15,081 nt of DNA from Ruminococcoides sp052118065 (GTDB lineage: Bacteria > Bacillota > Clostridia > Oscillospirales > Acutalibacteraceae). Numbering within the stretch: position 1 is the stretch's first letter; every line of letters starts with the position of its first letter. The DNA lies in the NCBI GenBank assembly GCA_052118065.1, contig JBQKHY010000039.1, positions 1 to 15,081 on the forward strand, written 5' to 3'. Positions 7,359 to 12,852 of this stretch are shown here, in pieces. The notes beneath the pieces were generated by a model, which worked only from the letters and a program-made list of their open reading frames with translations, was not told the DNA's origin and did no database searches. The position numbers were made by a program, and so were the translations under genes.

Positions 7359-7892
7359 ATGCGAAACCCAATTATACATATACAAAAGTGCTTTATTTCT
7401 TTGCTAGTCATGGTGATGGTGTTTGTAGGCTTTGTAGGATGTACAAAGGAAATAACAGGAAATGAATTTTTGTTGAAAACTCAAACATATGTAAACGATT
7501 TACATGATTTTGCTGATGGTATGGATCAAGTTTATACTTTGTATTTTACCGGTAAAATATCTGATGATGATTTTATTAATGAAGTGTCTGAGTTAAAAGA
7601 TATATATAATTATATGATTAACAAATATGATAAATTCAAGGAAGATAATCCTATTAAAGCTGCATCACATTCTTATGTTAGTAAGAGAGGAATTAACGCA
7701 CTCGATAAAATTGCAAACGCATATAAAAAAGTATTAGATGAATCTGTTACTGAAGATAACAAAGTTCTTGATAAAGAAAATTTATCTTATGACTATATGC
7801 TTTGTGGGGAAGATGTAACTGCAAGTTATGCAGAATATCAAACTGCTATTGCCTGGATTAAGGATGCACAAAAAACAACAAAATCAAAGTAA
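7359..7892 (+). CDS. Predicted lipoprotein, 177 residues
   Basis: The N-terminus MRNPIIHIQKCFISLLVMVM carries a basic n-region and hydrophobic core. It ends in the lipobox FVGC with lipid-modified Cys28, so the protein should be tethered to the outer face of the membrane after Lgt and signal peptidase II processing. The mature part is helical and charged (YVNDLHDFADGMDQVYTLYF; repeated Tyr/Asp/Lys heptad-like stretches). AGGAG at 7343-7347 precedes the ATG. The gene follows the 219-residue gene closely and is followed by a 55-base stem-loop before the next gene. No family is recognised; small helical lipoproteins of this kind are common on conjugative elements, but that link is inference. Confidence 0.85.
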   Translation: MRNPIIHIQKCFISLLVMVMVFVGFVGCTKEITGNEFLLKTQTYVNDLHDFADGMDQVYTLYFTGKISDDDFINEVSELKDIYNYMINKYDKFKEDNPIKAASHSYVSKRGINALDKIANAYKKVLDESVTEDNKVLDKENLSYDYMLCGEDVTASYAEYQTAIAWIKDAQKTTKSK

Positions 7893-7900
7893 TCTTATTT

Positions 7901-7955
7901 ATGCTCATTAAATCCCATAATATTAATAGTATTATTTTATGTTAATGTGGAGCAT
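7901..7955 (+). terminator. Long imperfect intercistronic stem-loop
   Basis: ATGCTC...GAGCAT close a structure with a second stem (ATTAA / TTAAT, separated by a 3-nt bulge) and a small inner AT hairpin. Only a weak T-rich tail follows. It may act as a partial terminator or RNA-stability element between the lipoprotein and membrane-protein genes. Confidence 0.45.
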
Positions 7956-7988
7956 TTAAAAATTCTATTATAAAGGGGAAATTTTAAA

Positions 7989-8279
7989 ATGAGAAAAAAT
8001 AAATTAAAAATTACAATAAGATTAACAACCATAATATCAATACTAGTTGCGTTTTTTGTAACTATGTATATTGCAAATAATCAACTATGGTTATTAGGCA
8101 GAAGTTCAGAAAGTGCAATATTATCTAAATCATTTTTAGTGTTTGCACTGCTAACATTTGTGCTATTGTATAACATTGTTCAATTACAAAGGACAATAAG
8201 AAAGAATAGGAGAATTAAAAAAATAAAAATGAGGAGACATATTGATTATATTGTCTATGGAAAATACCTAAACAAATAA
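7989..8279 (+). CDS. Two-span membrane protein, 96 residues
   Basis: Two hydrophobic helices (about residues 9-29 and 49-64) are joined by a short polar loop (NNQLWLLGRSSESAILSK). They are flanked by basic ends (MRKNKLK; RTIRKNRRIKKIKMRRH), so both termini should be cytoplasmic. RBS AAAGGGG lies 9 bases before the ATG. It is the last gene before the strong terminator 8311-8335 and follows the lipoprotein by 96 bases. No family is recognised. The very basic tail could contact nucleic acid or acidic lipids, but nothing in the sequence proves this. Confidence 0.8.
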   Translation: MRKNKLKITIRLTTIISILVAFFVTMYIANNQLWLLGRSSESAILSKSFLVFALLTFVLLYNIVQLQRTIRKNRRIKKIKMRRHIDYIVYGKYLNK

Positions 8280-8310
8280 TACTTTAAAATAATATAATAG
8301 AATTTTTAAG

Positions 8311-8335
8311 AGGGTGCTTATGCACCCTTTTTTTT
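8311..8335 (+). terminator. Intrinsic terminator ending the left block
   Basis: AGGGTGC / GCACCCT with a TTAT loop, followed by a run of seven T. It is the strongest terminator in the window and lies 31 bases after the two-span membrane protein gene. Confidence 0.92.
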
Positions 8336-8421
8336 ATGTAAATCATGAATTAAATATTAAAGAGGTAATTTATAAAAAAAGGGGTAATTTATATTAGTCA
8401 GAGAAAGTCAAACATTTAAAA

Positions 8422-8487
8422 AACACCTCGTTAGACTAGATATAGAGCCGTTTTTGTTATAAGAACATCTCAAATAAATGAGGTGTT
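8422..8487 (-). ncRNA. Possible structured RNA or terminator, minus strand
   Basis: AACACCTC (8422-8429) and GAGGTGTT (8480-8487) are perfect 8-bp arms around 50 nt. Read on the minus strand the structure ends in TTTTTT, as an intrinsic terminator or the end of a small RNA would. Small inner pairings are possible, such as GTTATAAGAAC read on the plus strand. No minus-strand gene feeds into it, so a stand-alone small RNA is one explanation. Confidence 0.3.
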
Positions 8488-8541
8488 GTAAAAAGCCCCC
8501 TCTCTTATAGTATCAGTATCCCTTACATTAATAAATATACT

Positions 8542-8640
8542 ATGTTTTATATGCGTTTTTTATATGTTTTATATATGTTTTATATATATAAACCCTCTAA
8601 GCACTAAAATCTAATCAAATTGCCCCTATATTTGCCCCTA
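8542..8640. repeat. AT-rich direct repeats followed by paired GCCCCTA repeats
   Basis: ATGTTTTATAT occurs at 8542-8552, 8564-8574 and 8575-8585, the last two directly abutting. TTGCCCCTA then occurs at 8620-8628 and 8632-8640, one helical turn apart. Together they could be an easily melted zone next to a protein-binding pair, as in some origins, or merely low-complexity DNA. Confidence 0.4.
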
Positions 8641-9032
8641 AAATTCTTATAATTTTAAATTTTCTAATCTTCTTATTTTTATAAAATCATCATTTAAATA
8701 TACAGTATAATTACTTATATAATAAACAAGTTTGGCAAACCAATATCGCATTAAAATGTGAAACGATTAACCGATTATTAATTAAGCATATAAATAAATG
8801 TTGTTAAATAAAATCCATTATTTCATATTAATAAATATTATTATAGTAAACAAATATTCGTGCCATTTTAATAGTTACTATCAATTATCTATTGTACAAT
8901 TACCGGTGCAGTCAATTTATGATTTGTGTTTCCTTGCTATTAAAGTATATTATAATTGTAAAAAATCTCTTGTGATACTAAATTTGTGTAAGTAAGGGTT
9001 CGTATATAATTTATAATTTTAAGATAAGGCGA

Positions 9033-9065
9033 GGTACTAAATGGTACTCAAAAGTAGGTACTACT
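9033..9065 (+). promoter_or_regulatory. Cluster of three GGTACT motifs
   Basis: GGTACT starts at 9033, 9043 and 9057. The last extends to AGTAGGTACTACT (9054-9065 plus flanks), matching the operator core seen at 3054 and 6623. No good -35/-10 pair fits around it; TATGAT at 9077-9082 is the nearest -10-like box. It may be an extra binding site for the same regulator rather than a promoter. Confidence 0.4.
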
Positions 9066-9170
9066 CTTAATGACTATATGATAATGTAATTTAAGTATTT
9101 TGCTAAAAATCAATTTGCAGTAATATGTATTATTTAATTAATAACAGTTGATTAAGTAACAAATGTATCA

Positions 9171-9195
9171 AGTATTGCATTTGTAATGCAATACT
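9171..9195. repeat. Perfect 10-bp-arm hairpin overlapping a TACTGCTGTA copy
   Basis: AGTATTGCAT / ATGCAATACT with a 5-nt loop TTGTA. The right arm shares four bases with the first TACTGCTGTA copy (9192-9201). An alternative pairing, ACAAATG (9159-9165) with CATTTGT (9178-9184), would exclude the first hairpin. Confidence 0.6.
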
Positions 9196-9275
9196 GCTGT
9201 AAGCACAAATTAAAATAATAATACATACCAGATGGTAAGAATACTGCTGTAAGAAAAATAAAGAAATAGGACAGG

Positions 9276-9353
9276 ATGGGAAAGTATAAAATGAAAAGAA
9301 AAATAATAAAACAGAAAGGGTTGGAAATTGATGTTATAAAAACGATTTATTAA
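9276..9353 (+). CDS. Possible 25-residue basic peptide or gene remnant
   Basis: ATG 9276 opens a frame of 25 residues starting MGKYKMKRKIIKQKGLEIDV. An inner ATG at 9291 would give 20 residues. AGG elements lie just upstream, but too close for an ideal RBS. The first 14 bases (ATGGGAAAGTATAA) are identical to the start of the lipoprotein gene at 13764. It may therefore be a decayed copy of that family's 5' end, or a true small peptide. Coding status is uncertain. Confidence 0.25.
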   Translation: MGKYKMKRKIIKQKGLEIDVIKTIY

Positions 9354-9620
9354 ACATGAAAGCCAAAACGGTTTGTTCAAAATTTAAATCCTTTTTAAAA
9401 TCATTTTTTGGAATAATAAAAATATTATTGTGTTAAGAATTTTAATTAATTTAGTTTGAAAAAAATTATATTAAAAATAAATATTTTATAAAATAACCCA
9501 TTTTATTATTCATTGTAATATTCATAATTGATACAGCAGTAAACATTGAAATTGCAGAGAGAAACTGATATATGAATTTTGATTTAATGTTTCACATAAT
9601 AAAAATTATTACGAAATGTA

Positions 9621-9649
9621 TTGACTTATGAAAAGCCATAGATTATAAT
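9621..9649 (+). promoter_or_regulatory. Near-consensus promoter for the Xre-type gene
   Basis: TTGACT (9621-9626), a 17-base spacer and TATAAT (9644-9649): the best promoter in the window. It lacks the GTAC spacer element. A TACAGCAGTA copy lies about 80 bases upstream (9532-9541). The predicted untranslated leader before ATG 9749 is about 90 nt. Confidence 0.8.
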
Positions 9650-9748
9650 TGAGTTAGATAAATAAATAGAAATTTATCAATGGAAGAGACGAATATAACA
9701 AGAAGATTAATTATTAAAAATTAGAATTAGAAATGAATGAGGTAAATT

Positions 9749-9976
9749 ATGGATAAATATAATGCAAATGATTTTGGTGAAAATTTAAAAGAAATCAGAA
9801 AGAAAAAATATTATACACAAAAGGATTTAGCAAAAGTAACATTCTTGGATCAAGCAAGAATTTCAAGATTGGAACAAGGTAAGGCTTTACCAAATGTTGA
9901 GGTGTTAGTATTATTTGCTAATGCACTAAATACATCAGTTGGTGCTTTGCTCAAGAATAGGGAATACAAAAGATAA
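9749..9976 (+). CDS. Xre/Cro-type HTH transcriptional regulator
   Basis: 75 residues, nearly all one HTH_3 domain: FGENLKEIRKKKYYTQKDLA (residues 9-28), then the recognition region with ARISRLEQGKALPNVEVLV, closing with LFANALNTSVGALL. Such proteins bind operator DNA as dimers and commonly set the state of plasmids, phages and integrative elements. GAGG at 9739-9742 precedes the ATG, and it has its own near-consensus promoter and a long terminator hairpin after it, so it is monocistronic. It is surrounded by TACTGCTGTA copies and lies near the GTAC operators. It is the only convincing DNA-binding regulator in the window, which makes it the first candidate to bind either motif (inference). Confidence 0.92.
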   Translation: MDKYNANDFGENLKEIRKKKYYTQKDLAKVTFLDQARISRLEQGKALPNVEVLVLFANALNTSVGALLKNREYKR

Positions 9977-10360
9977 TAAATTTATTTACACTTCAAATTA
10001 TTCTATATCCAAATAAAACGCAGTTCGTTTGAATTGCGTTTTATTTTTTATCATTAAATTTTTATTGATTATATATTTACTGCTGTAATTCAATAAAATA
10101 TTATTGGATTGTTTATCTTATCATAAATATATTTCTGATAAACCTTTATTTTTATTGTGCATTAAAATTGAAAAATGATAGAAAGAAATATTGGATAAAT
10201 AATGATGAAGAAAATTATTAATTAATGGTTTACAGCAGTAATAAAACTATTTACATTATTATATTTCTTATACTGCTGTAAACAATAGTAATTTTATATT
10301 TTAAATAATTTTACTCATTATATAAATATATCCAATGAAATAATAAGAGAAGGAATGCTG
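9977..10360. other. Intergenic region with terminator and three motif copies
   Basis: No gene is seen. The stretch holds the terminator 10011-10049 and TACTGCTGTA copies at 10078, 10231 (inverted) and 10271. The last two face each other as a 12-bp inverted repeat (TTTACAGCAGTA / TACTGCTGTAAA) about 30 bp apart, upstream of the 167-residue gene, where an operator would be expected. Confidence 0.6.
10011..10049 (+). terminator. Intrinsic terminator of the Xre-type gene
   Basis: A 16-bp stem (10011-10026 with 10031-10046, one G-U pair) with a GTTT loop has A-rich left and T-rich right flanks, so it may also stop transcription from the opposite direction. Confidence 0.9.
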
Positions 10361-10864
10361 ATGAAATACGGTCAAGTATTTATATCAAAAACTAATAAAG
10401 TGATAACAATGGAATATCAAAATGAAACAGATTATAATGAAGTTATAAGATTATCAAAATGTAATGAATGGAAAACATATGAAATTAAACATGATGATTT
10501 TTTATTGATGACCAAAAGAATTTTAAAAATGAGAAATGCTGAAATATCTTATATTGAAATTAATACTGTTGATGAAAATAGTTTTAATATATACAATACA
10601 TTTTTAAACACCAATAAACTGATTGAACTTGCGAATAGAAATAACGGATACATAAATGATTTATTTAATTATTATCAAAATAAAAAAATTGATATTAAAT
10701 CTATTCATTATAGATTTCGTAACAATGGTATTCATAGTATATCCCATCTTATCACTATCAATGATACCGGTACGATAATTACTGATGACAGTAATTATCA
10801 TATGGTAACTAAACTGGCTAGAACAGTTATAAGACACAACAACGGTTACAGCAGTATAATATAA
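10361..10864 (+). CDS. Hypothetical 167-residue protein inside the motif array
   Basis: ATG 10361 is chosen over ATG 10355 because AGAAGGA ends 7 bases before it. The 167-residue product is soluble, with no cysteine pairs beyond a single Cys, no membrane span and no signal peptide. It is rich in Asn, Ile and Tyr, with a likely beta-rich start (MKYGQVFISKTNKVITMEYQ) and a basic C-terminus (KLARTVIRHNNGYSSII). I do not recognise the family or a catalytic motif. The gene is alone, bracketed by TACTGCTGTA copies, with an inverted pair upstream and one copy inside its final codons (GGT TAC AGC AGT ATA). A DNA-binding role on these sites, as replication, partition or repressor protein, is a context-based hypothesis. 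Confidence 0.8.
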   Translation: MKYGQVFISKTNKVITMEYQNETDYNEVIRLSKCNEWKTYEIKHDDFLLMTKRILKMRNAEISYIEINTVDENSFNIYNTFLNTNKLIELANRNNGYINDLFNYYQNKKIDIKSIHYRFRNNGIHSISHLITINDTGTIITDDSNYHMVTKLARTVIRHNNGYSSII

Positions 10865-10879
10865 ACCAAATTGTATTAC

Positions 10880-10917
10880 ATTCCAATGCAAAACAATTGT
10901 GCATTGGAATATTTTTT
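10880..10917 (+). terminator. Intrinsic terminator of the 167-residue gene
   Basis: ATTCCAATGCA / TGCATTGGAAT, an 11-bp perfect stem with a 9-nt loop, followed by ATTTTTT. It lies 15 bases after the stop codon. Confidence 0.9.
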
Positions 10918-10937
10918 ATATTTATATATAAATTTAT

Positions 10938-10966
10938 TTTTTTGAAATGAAAGTAGTTTCAAAAAA
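10938..10966. repeat. Hairpin with conserved TGAAAGTAG loop, copy 1
   Basis: TTTTTTGAAA / TTTCAAAAAA form a 10-bp stem around the 9-nt loop TGAAAGTAG. The second copy at 11213-11241 has the same loop, and its stem differs by a G-C to A-T exchange on both arms. Confidence 0.75.
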
Positions 10967-11212
10967 GTCTATGAATAAAACTAACCTACAGCAGTAGGAA
11001 AAAATGAATATATTTGTCCTTTATAAGCGATACCGTTCATGAATACAACTATGGTAGCAATGAACTTTCCTATTGTGATGGTGTGGCAATGTTTATATAT
11101 TTATATATGAAATTAAATTTTCAAATTAGCAGTATTAGATGAACTATTTTGTTTTAGTGCTTGTTACAGCAGTAGGCATAATTTTAATTGTTGTGTTAGT
11201 AAGTTATAATGC

Positions 11213-11241
11213 TTTTTTAAAATGAAAGTAGTTTTAAAAAA
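11213..11241. repeat. Hairpin with conserved TGAAAGTAG loop, copy 2
   Basis: TTTTTTAAAA / TTTTAAAAAA with loop TGAAAGTAG. The single difference from copy 1 in each arm is compensatory, which points to selection on pairing rather than chance similarity. With only one covarying pair the support is limited. Confidence 0.7.
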
Positions 11242-11329
11242 TCTGTCCTATAATAGCTATGATAACAATAGCTTTCTATTTGTAACAAGCGACAAAATTT
11301 ATATATTTATATATAAGAATGTATTTATA

Positions 11330-11359
11330 TTGAAAAAATAGTACCTACTATGTTATAAT
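11330..11359 (+). promoter_or_regulatory. Promoter of the right-hand operon with palindromic operator
   Basis: TTGAAA (11330-11335), an 18-base spacer and TATAAT (11354-11359). The spacer contains ATAGTACCTACTAT (11338-11351), 6-bp inverted arms around CC. TACT lies 4 nt before the -10 box, as in the promoters at 3044 and 6612. It drives the run of small genes beginning at 11397. Confidence 0.75.
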
Positions 11360-11396
11360 ATATATATAATATAAATATAGATAGGAAGTGAACCTT

Positions 11397-11810
11397 ATGG
11401 CAAAATACGATATAAAATATTCTTGTGGTCATACCGGCAGAATTGAACTATATGGCAAAACATGTGTTAGAGAAAGACAAATCGAATATCTCGAAAAATA
11501 TGGAGATTGTCCAGATTGTTATAGAAAGCAAGTAGAAAAAGATATGAATGAATTTGAAAACAAAAATAATTTACCTAAAATTGTTGGTGTATCAGAGAAA
11601 CAAATTCATTATGCAAGAAAGTTACGCTATGAATTAGCAAATGGCAGTGAAAATATCATAGATGAATTTCGTTCTTGGTATCCTAACAGTGGTAGAAGCA
11701 TTGAAGAAATAGGAAACAAAGCTAAGGAACGGCCACGAACCGAACTAGGCATTGGCTATTATTGTGCATTAGTGTCTAACGCAAGTGATATTATTGATGC
11801 ATTAAGATAA
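11397..11810 (+). CDS. Zinc-ribbon-like SCGH/CPDC protein
   Basis: ATG 11397 is preferred over GTG 11388 because AGGAAG (11383-11388) is well spaced only for the former. The protein has 137 residues. YSCGH (residues 8-12) and CPDC (37-40) provide a C-x-H plus C-x-x-C set that should bind one zinc. The segment between them (TGRIELYGK....RERQIEYL) is a conserved-looking linker. The rest is helical (KQIHYARKLRYELANG) and may contact nucleic acid. Small proteins of this SCGH type are common and uncharacterised on Firmicutes mobile elements (recalled from general knowledge). It is the first gene behind the GTAC promoter. Its N-terminus reappears in the two lipoproteins at 13764 and 14778. Exact function unknown. 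Confidence 0.85.
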   Translation: MAKYDIKYSCGHTGRIELYGKTCVRERQIEYLEKYGDCPDCYRKQVEKDMNEFENKNNLPKIVGVSEKQIHYARKLRYELANGSENIIDEFRSWYPNSGRSIEEIGNKAKERPRTELGIGYYCALVSNASDIIDALR

Positions 11811-11832
11811 ATTAAACAATTGGAGGATAATA

Positions 11833-12081
11833 ATGAAGTTAGAATATATTGAACAAAATGGTGATGAACATACAACTGACGCAGACAAGTGTACAAAAGA
11901 AGAACTAGAAGCGTTTGCTTATAATGATGTGTACGATTTTATTAAAGTGACTGCCGGTCAACAAATCAATCCTTTTATCAGTGACCTCGCATACAGTTAT
12001 GCTTACGATAAATACGAAAATATTCTTGATAAACAAACTTTAATTAATATTGTTAATGATGTTTTGCAAACATTGTCATGA
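11833..12081 (+). CDS. Hypothetical 82-residue acidic protein
   Basis: 82 residues, acidic, starting MKLEYIEQNGDEHTTDADKC. It is probably a beta-hairpin followed by helices (FAYNDVYDFIKVTAGQQINP; DLAYSYAYDKYENILDKQTL). No signal peptide, membrane span or metal motif. GGAGG lies shortly before the ATG. It follows the SCGH gene by 22 bases in the same operon. Not recognised. Confidence 0.8.
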   Translation: MKLEYIEQNGDEHTTDADKCTKEELEAFAYNDVYDFIKVTAGQQINPFISDLAYSYAYDKYENILDKQTLINIVNDVLQTLS

Positions 12082-12099
12082 GAGTTGTTGCATTTAAGT

Positions 12100-12306
12100 A
12101 TGGACGAATTTACTTATAAAAAAGTTCCTAAAGCAAGTTGGTCTGTGCCAACTGTAGAACAAGGTATTGATTTTATTGAAGCTGATGGTGTATGGAATGA
12201 AAATATACTGGTTTGCTCTCATTGTGGTAATGAGCCTTTATATGACAGTAATGAGGAATATGTATTTTCTAATTATTGCCCTCATTGTGGGGCCATAATG
12301 GAGTAG
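12100..12306 (+). CDS. Small zinc-ribbon protein (CSHC...CPHC)
   Basis: 68 residues from ATG 12100. CSHCGN and, 22 residues on, YCPHCGAIME form a classical four-cysteine zinc ribbon at the C-terminus. The N-terminal half (KKVPKASWSVPTVEQGIDFI) is unfamiliar. The start is uncertain: no good RBS precedes 12100, whereas GAGAG at the end of the previous gene could serve TTG codons at 12085 or 12088, giving up to five more residues. It begins just after the stop of the upstream gene, so translation may be coupled. Such ribbons are typical of small phage and plasmid proteins that touch DNA, RNA or other proteins. Specific role unknown. Confidence 0.8.
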   Translation: MDEFTYKKVPKASWSVPTVEQGIDFIEADGVWNENILVCSHCGNEPLYDSNEEYVFSNYCPHCGAIME

Positions 12307-12327
12307 TTTAAAATGAAAGGATAAAGA

Positions 12328-12573
12328 ATGTTTAAGAAAATCAGTAAAAAAAGATTTGTAAAATTAATGAGAACGGAATATAAAAAGGAAGACATTCAAG
12401 TATGTGTTGATTTCATCAGACAACATAATGCCTTTATTTCTTATGCTAACTTACTTATATTTCTGATTCTGAATGAAGGTGATATTAATAAAACAATTGA
12501 TAAATTAAGTAATATTTCAGTTTATGCATCTAAAATTGAAATTAGTGAAGGAGATAGTGATGAAAAAATCTGA
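12328..12573 (+). CDS. Hypothetical 81-residue helical protein
   Basis: 81 residues with a basic start (MFKKISKKRFVKLMRTEYKK), a mainly helical hydrophobic middle (ANLLIFLILNEGDINKTIDK) and an acidic end (EISEGDSDEKI). The middle is too short and broken to be a clear membrane span. AAAGGA precedes the ATG. Its last 14 bases overlap the start of the Sm-like gene and contain that gene's RBS, so the two are translationally coupled. Not recognised. Confidence 0.75.
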   Translation: MFKKISKKRFVKLMRTEYKKEDIQVCVDFIRQHNAFISYANLLIFLILNEGDINKTIDKLSNISVYASKIEISEGDSDEKI

Positions 12574-12775
12574 ACTTGAGAAGTATTTGCATTCTAAAGT
12601 TAAAGTAAGGTTGTTAAATGGTGATATTCTTACCGGTGTACTTTATAAGACTGAAGAATGTAAACATGAGATTAACTTTTATACTAAACAAAATTATTAT
12701 GTTTGTTTATTAGATAACGGACAAGCTGATAAAAATGAAATATTCAGATATTCTCATGTAAAGAGTATTAAGTAA
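12560..12775 (+). CDS. Sm/Lsm-like fold candidate, 71 residues
   Basis: ATG 12560 is chosen because GAAGGAG ends 6-7 bases before it. The 71-residue protein has KVKVRLLNGDILTGVLYKTE (residues 13-32), which fits the Sm1 signature (alternating hydrophobics, NG/GD turn, Gly at the strand bend). After a variable loop comes YYVCLLDNG...FRYSHVKSIK, which fits a following strand and an Sm2-like closing strand. Sm and Hfq proteins form rings that bind RNA. The match is by pattern only and weak in Sm2; other small SH3-like barrels would look similar. It overlaps the preceding gene by 14 bases. Confidence 0.7.
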   Translation: MKKSELEKYLHSKVKVRLLNGDILTGVLYKTEECKHEINFYTKQNYYVCLLDNGQADKNEIFRYSHVKSIK

Positions 12776-12852
12776 TAACTAAAAAAGAATTATTAAATTA
12801 TTTCGCTATTTCAATATAGTGAACAGTTTTTATGAAAAAAGGAGAGTTAAAA

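Larger units (their letters stand above)
8336..9748. other. 1.4-kb AT-rich region without convincing protein genes
   Basis: No open frame with a credible RBS is present, apart from a possible 25-codon ORF at 9276. The stretch instead holds an 8-bp inverted repeat (8422-8487), three direct copies of ATGTTTTATAT (8542-8585), two copies of TTGCCCCTA 12 bp apart (8620-8640), CGATTA repeated at about 8764 and 8772, and three GGTACT copies (9033-9062). It also has a 10-bp-arm hairpin (9171-9195), three TACTGCTGTA copies and a consensus promoter at 9621-9649. This density of signals fits a control or replication region better than decayed coding DNA, but no origin can be proven from sequence alone. 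Confidence 0.6.
9192..11174. repeat. Dispersed array of nine TACTGCTGTA motifs
   Basis: The 10-bp core is identical in nine places. Plus orientation: 9192-9201, 9242-9251, 10078-10087 and 10271-10280. Minus orientation (read TACAGCAGTA): 9532-9541, 10231-10240, 10847-10856, 10987-10996 and 11165-11174. Most copies extend to TTACAGCAGTA or its complement, and several have inverted TTAC/GTAA ends around AGCA. Eight copies are non-coding and one lies in the last codons of the 167-residue gene. None occurs elsewhere in the window. At random, about 0.03 copies of a given 10-mer would be expected in 15 kb on both strands at equal base use. This marks binding sites for one protein, such as a partition, replication or repressor factor. 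Confidence 0.9.
10865..11396. other. Non-coding region with two related hairpin modules
   Basis: No gene is seen. In order it holds: terminator (10880-10917), AT box TATATTTATATATA (10917-10930), hairpin with TGAAAGTAG loop (10938-10966), motif copy (10987), TGTCCT (11015), stem GTTCAT/ATGAAC (11035-11065) followed by TTTCCTATTGT, and a second AT box (11096-11108). Then come a motif copy (11165), the second TGAAAGTAG hairpin (11213-11241), TGTCCT (11244), stem AGCTAT/ATAGCT (11255-11273) followed by TTCTATTTGT, a third AT box (11302-11315), and the promoter (11330-11359). The order of parts repeats, so this is a diverged duplication of a structured module. Confidence 0.7.

Noticed and set aside
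8590..8690. Minus-strand tail reading RKFKIIRILGANIGAI as an integrase C-terminus or att site
   Set aside because: Only about 23 codons are open before two in-frame stops, and no other recombinase sequence or flanking direct repeat is visible; too weak to call.
8798..8995. 65-residue ORF in the large intergenic region
   Set aside because: No RBS upstream; the composition is what AT-rich random DNA gives (Ile, Tyr, Asn, Leu, Lys), and it contains none of the signals seen in real neighbours.
9192..11174. CRISPR array interpretation of the repeated TACTGCTGTA motif
   Set aside because: The repeat is only 10-12 bp, occurs in both orientations, has irregular spacing from about 40 to nearly 600 bp, and spans genes.
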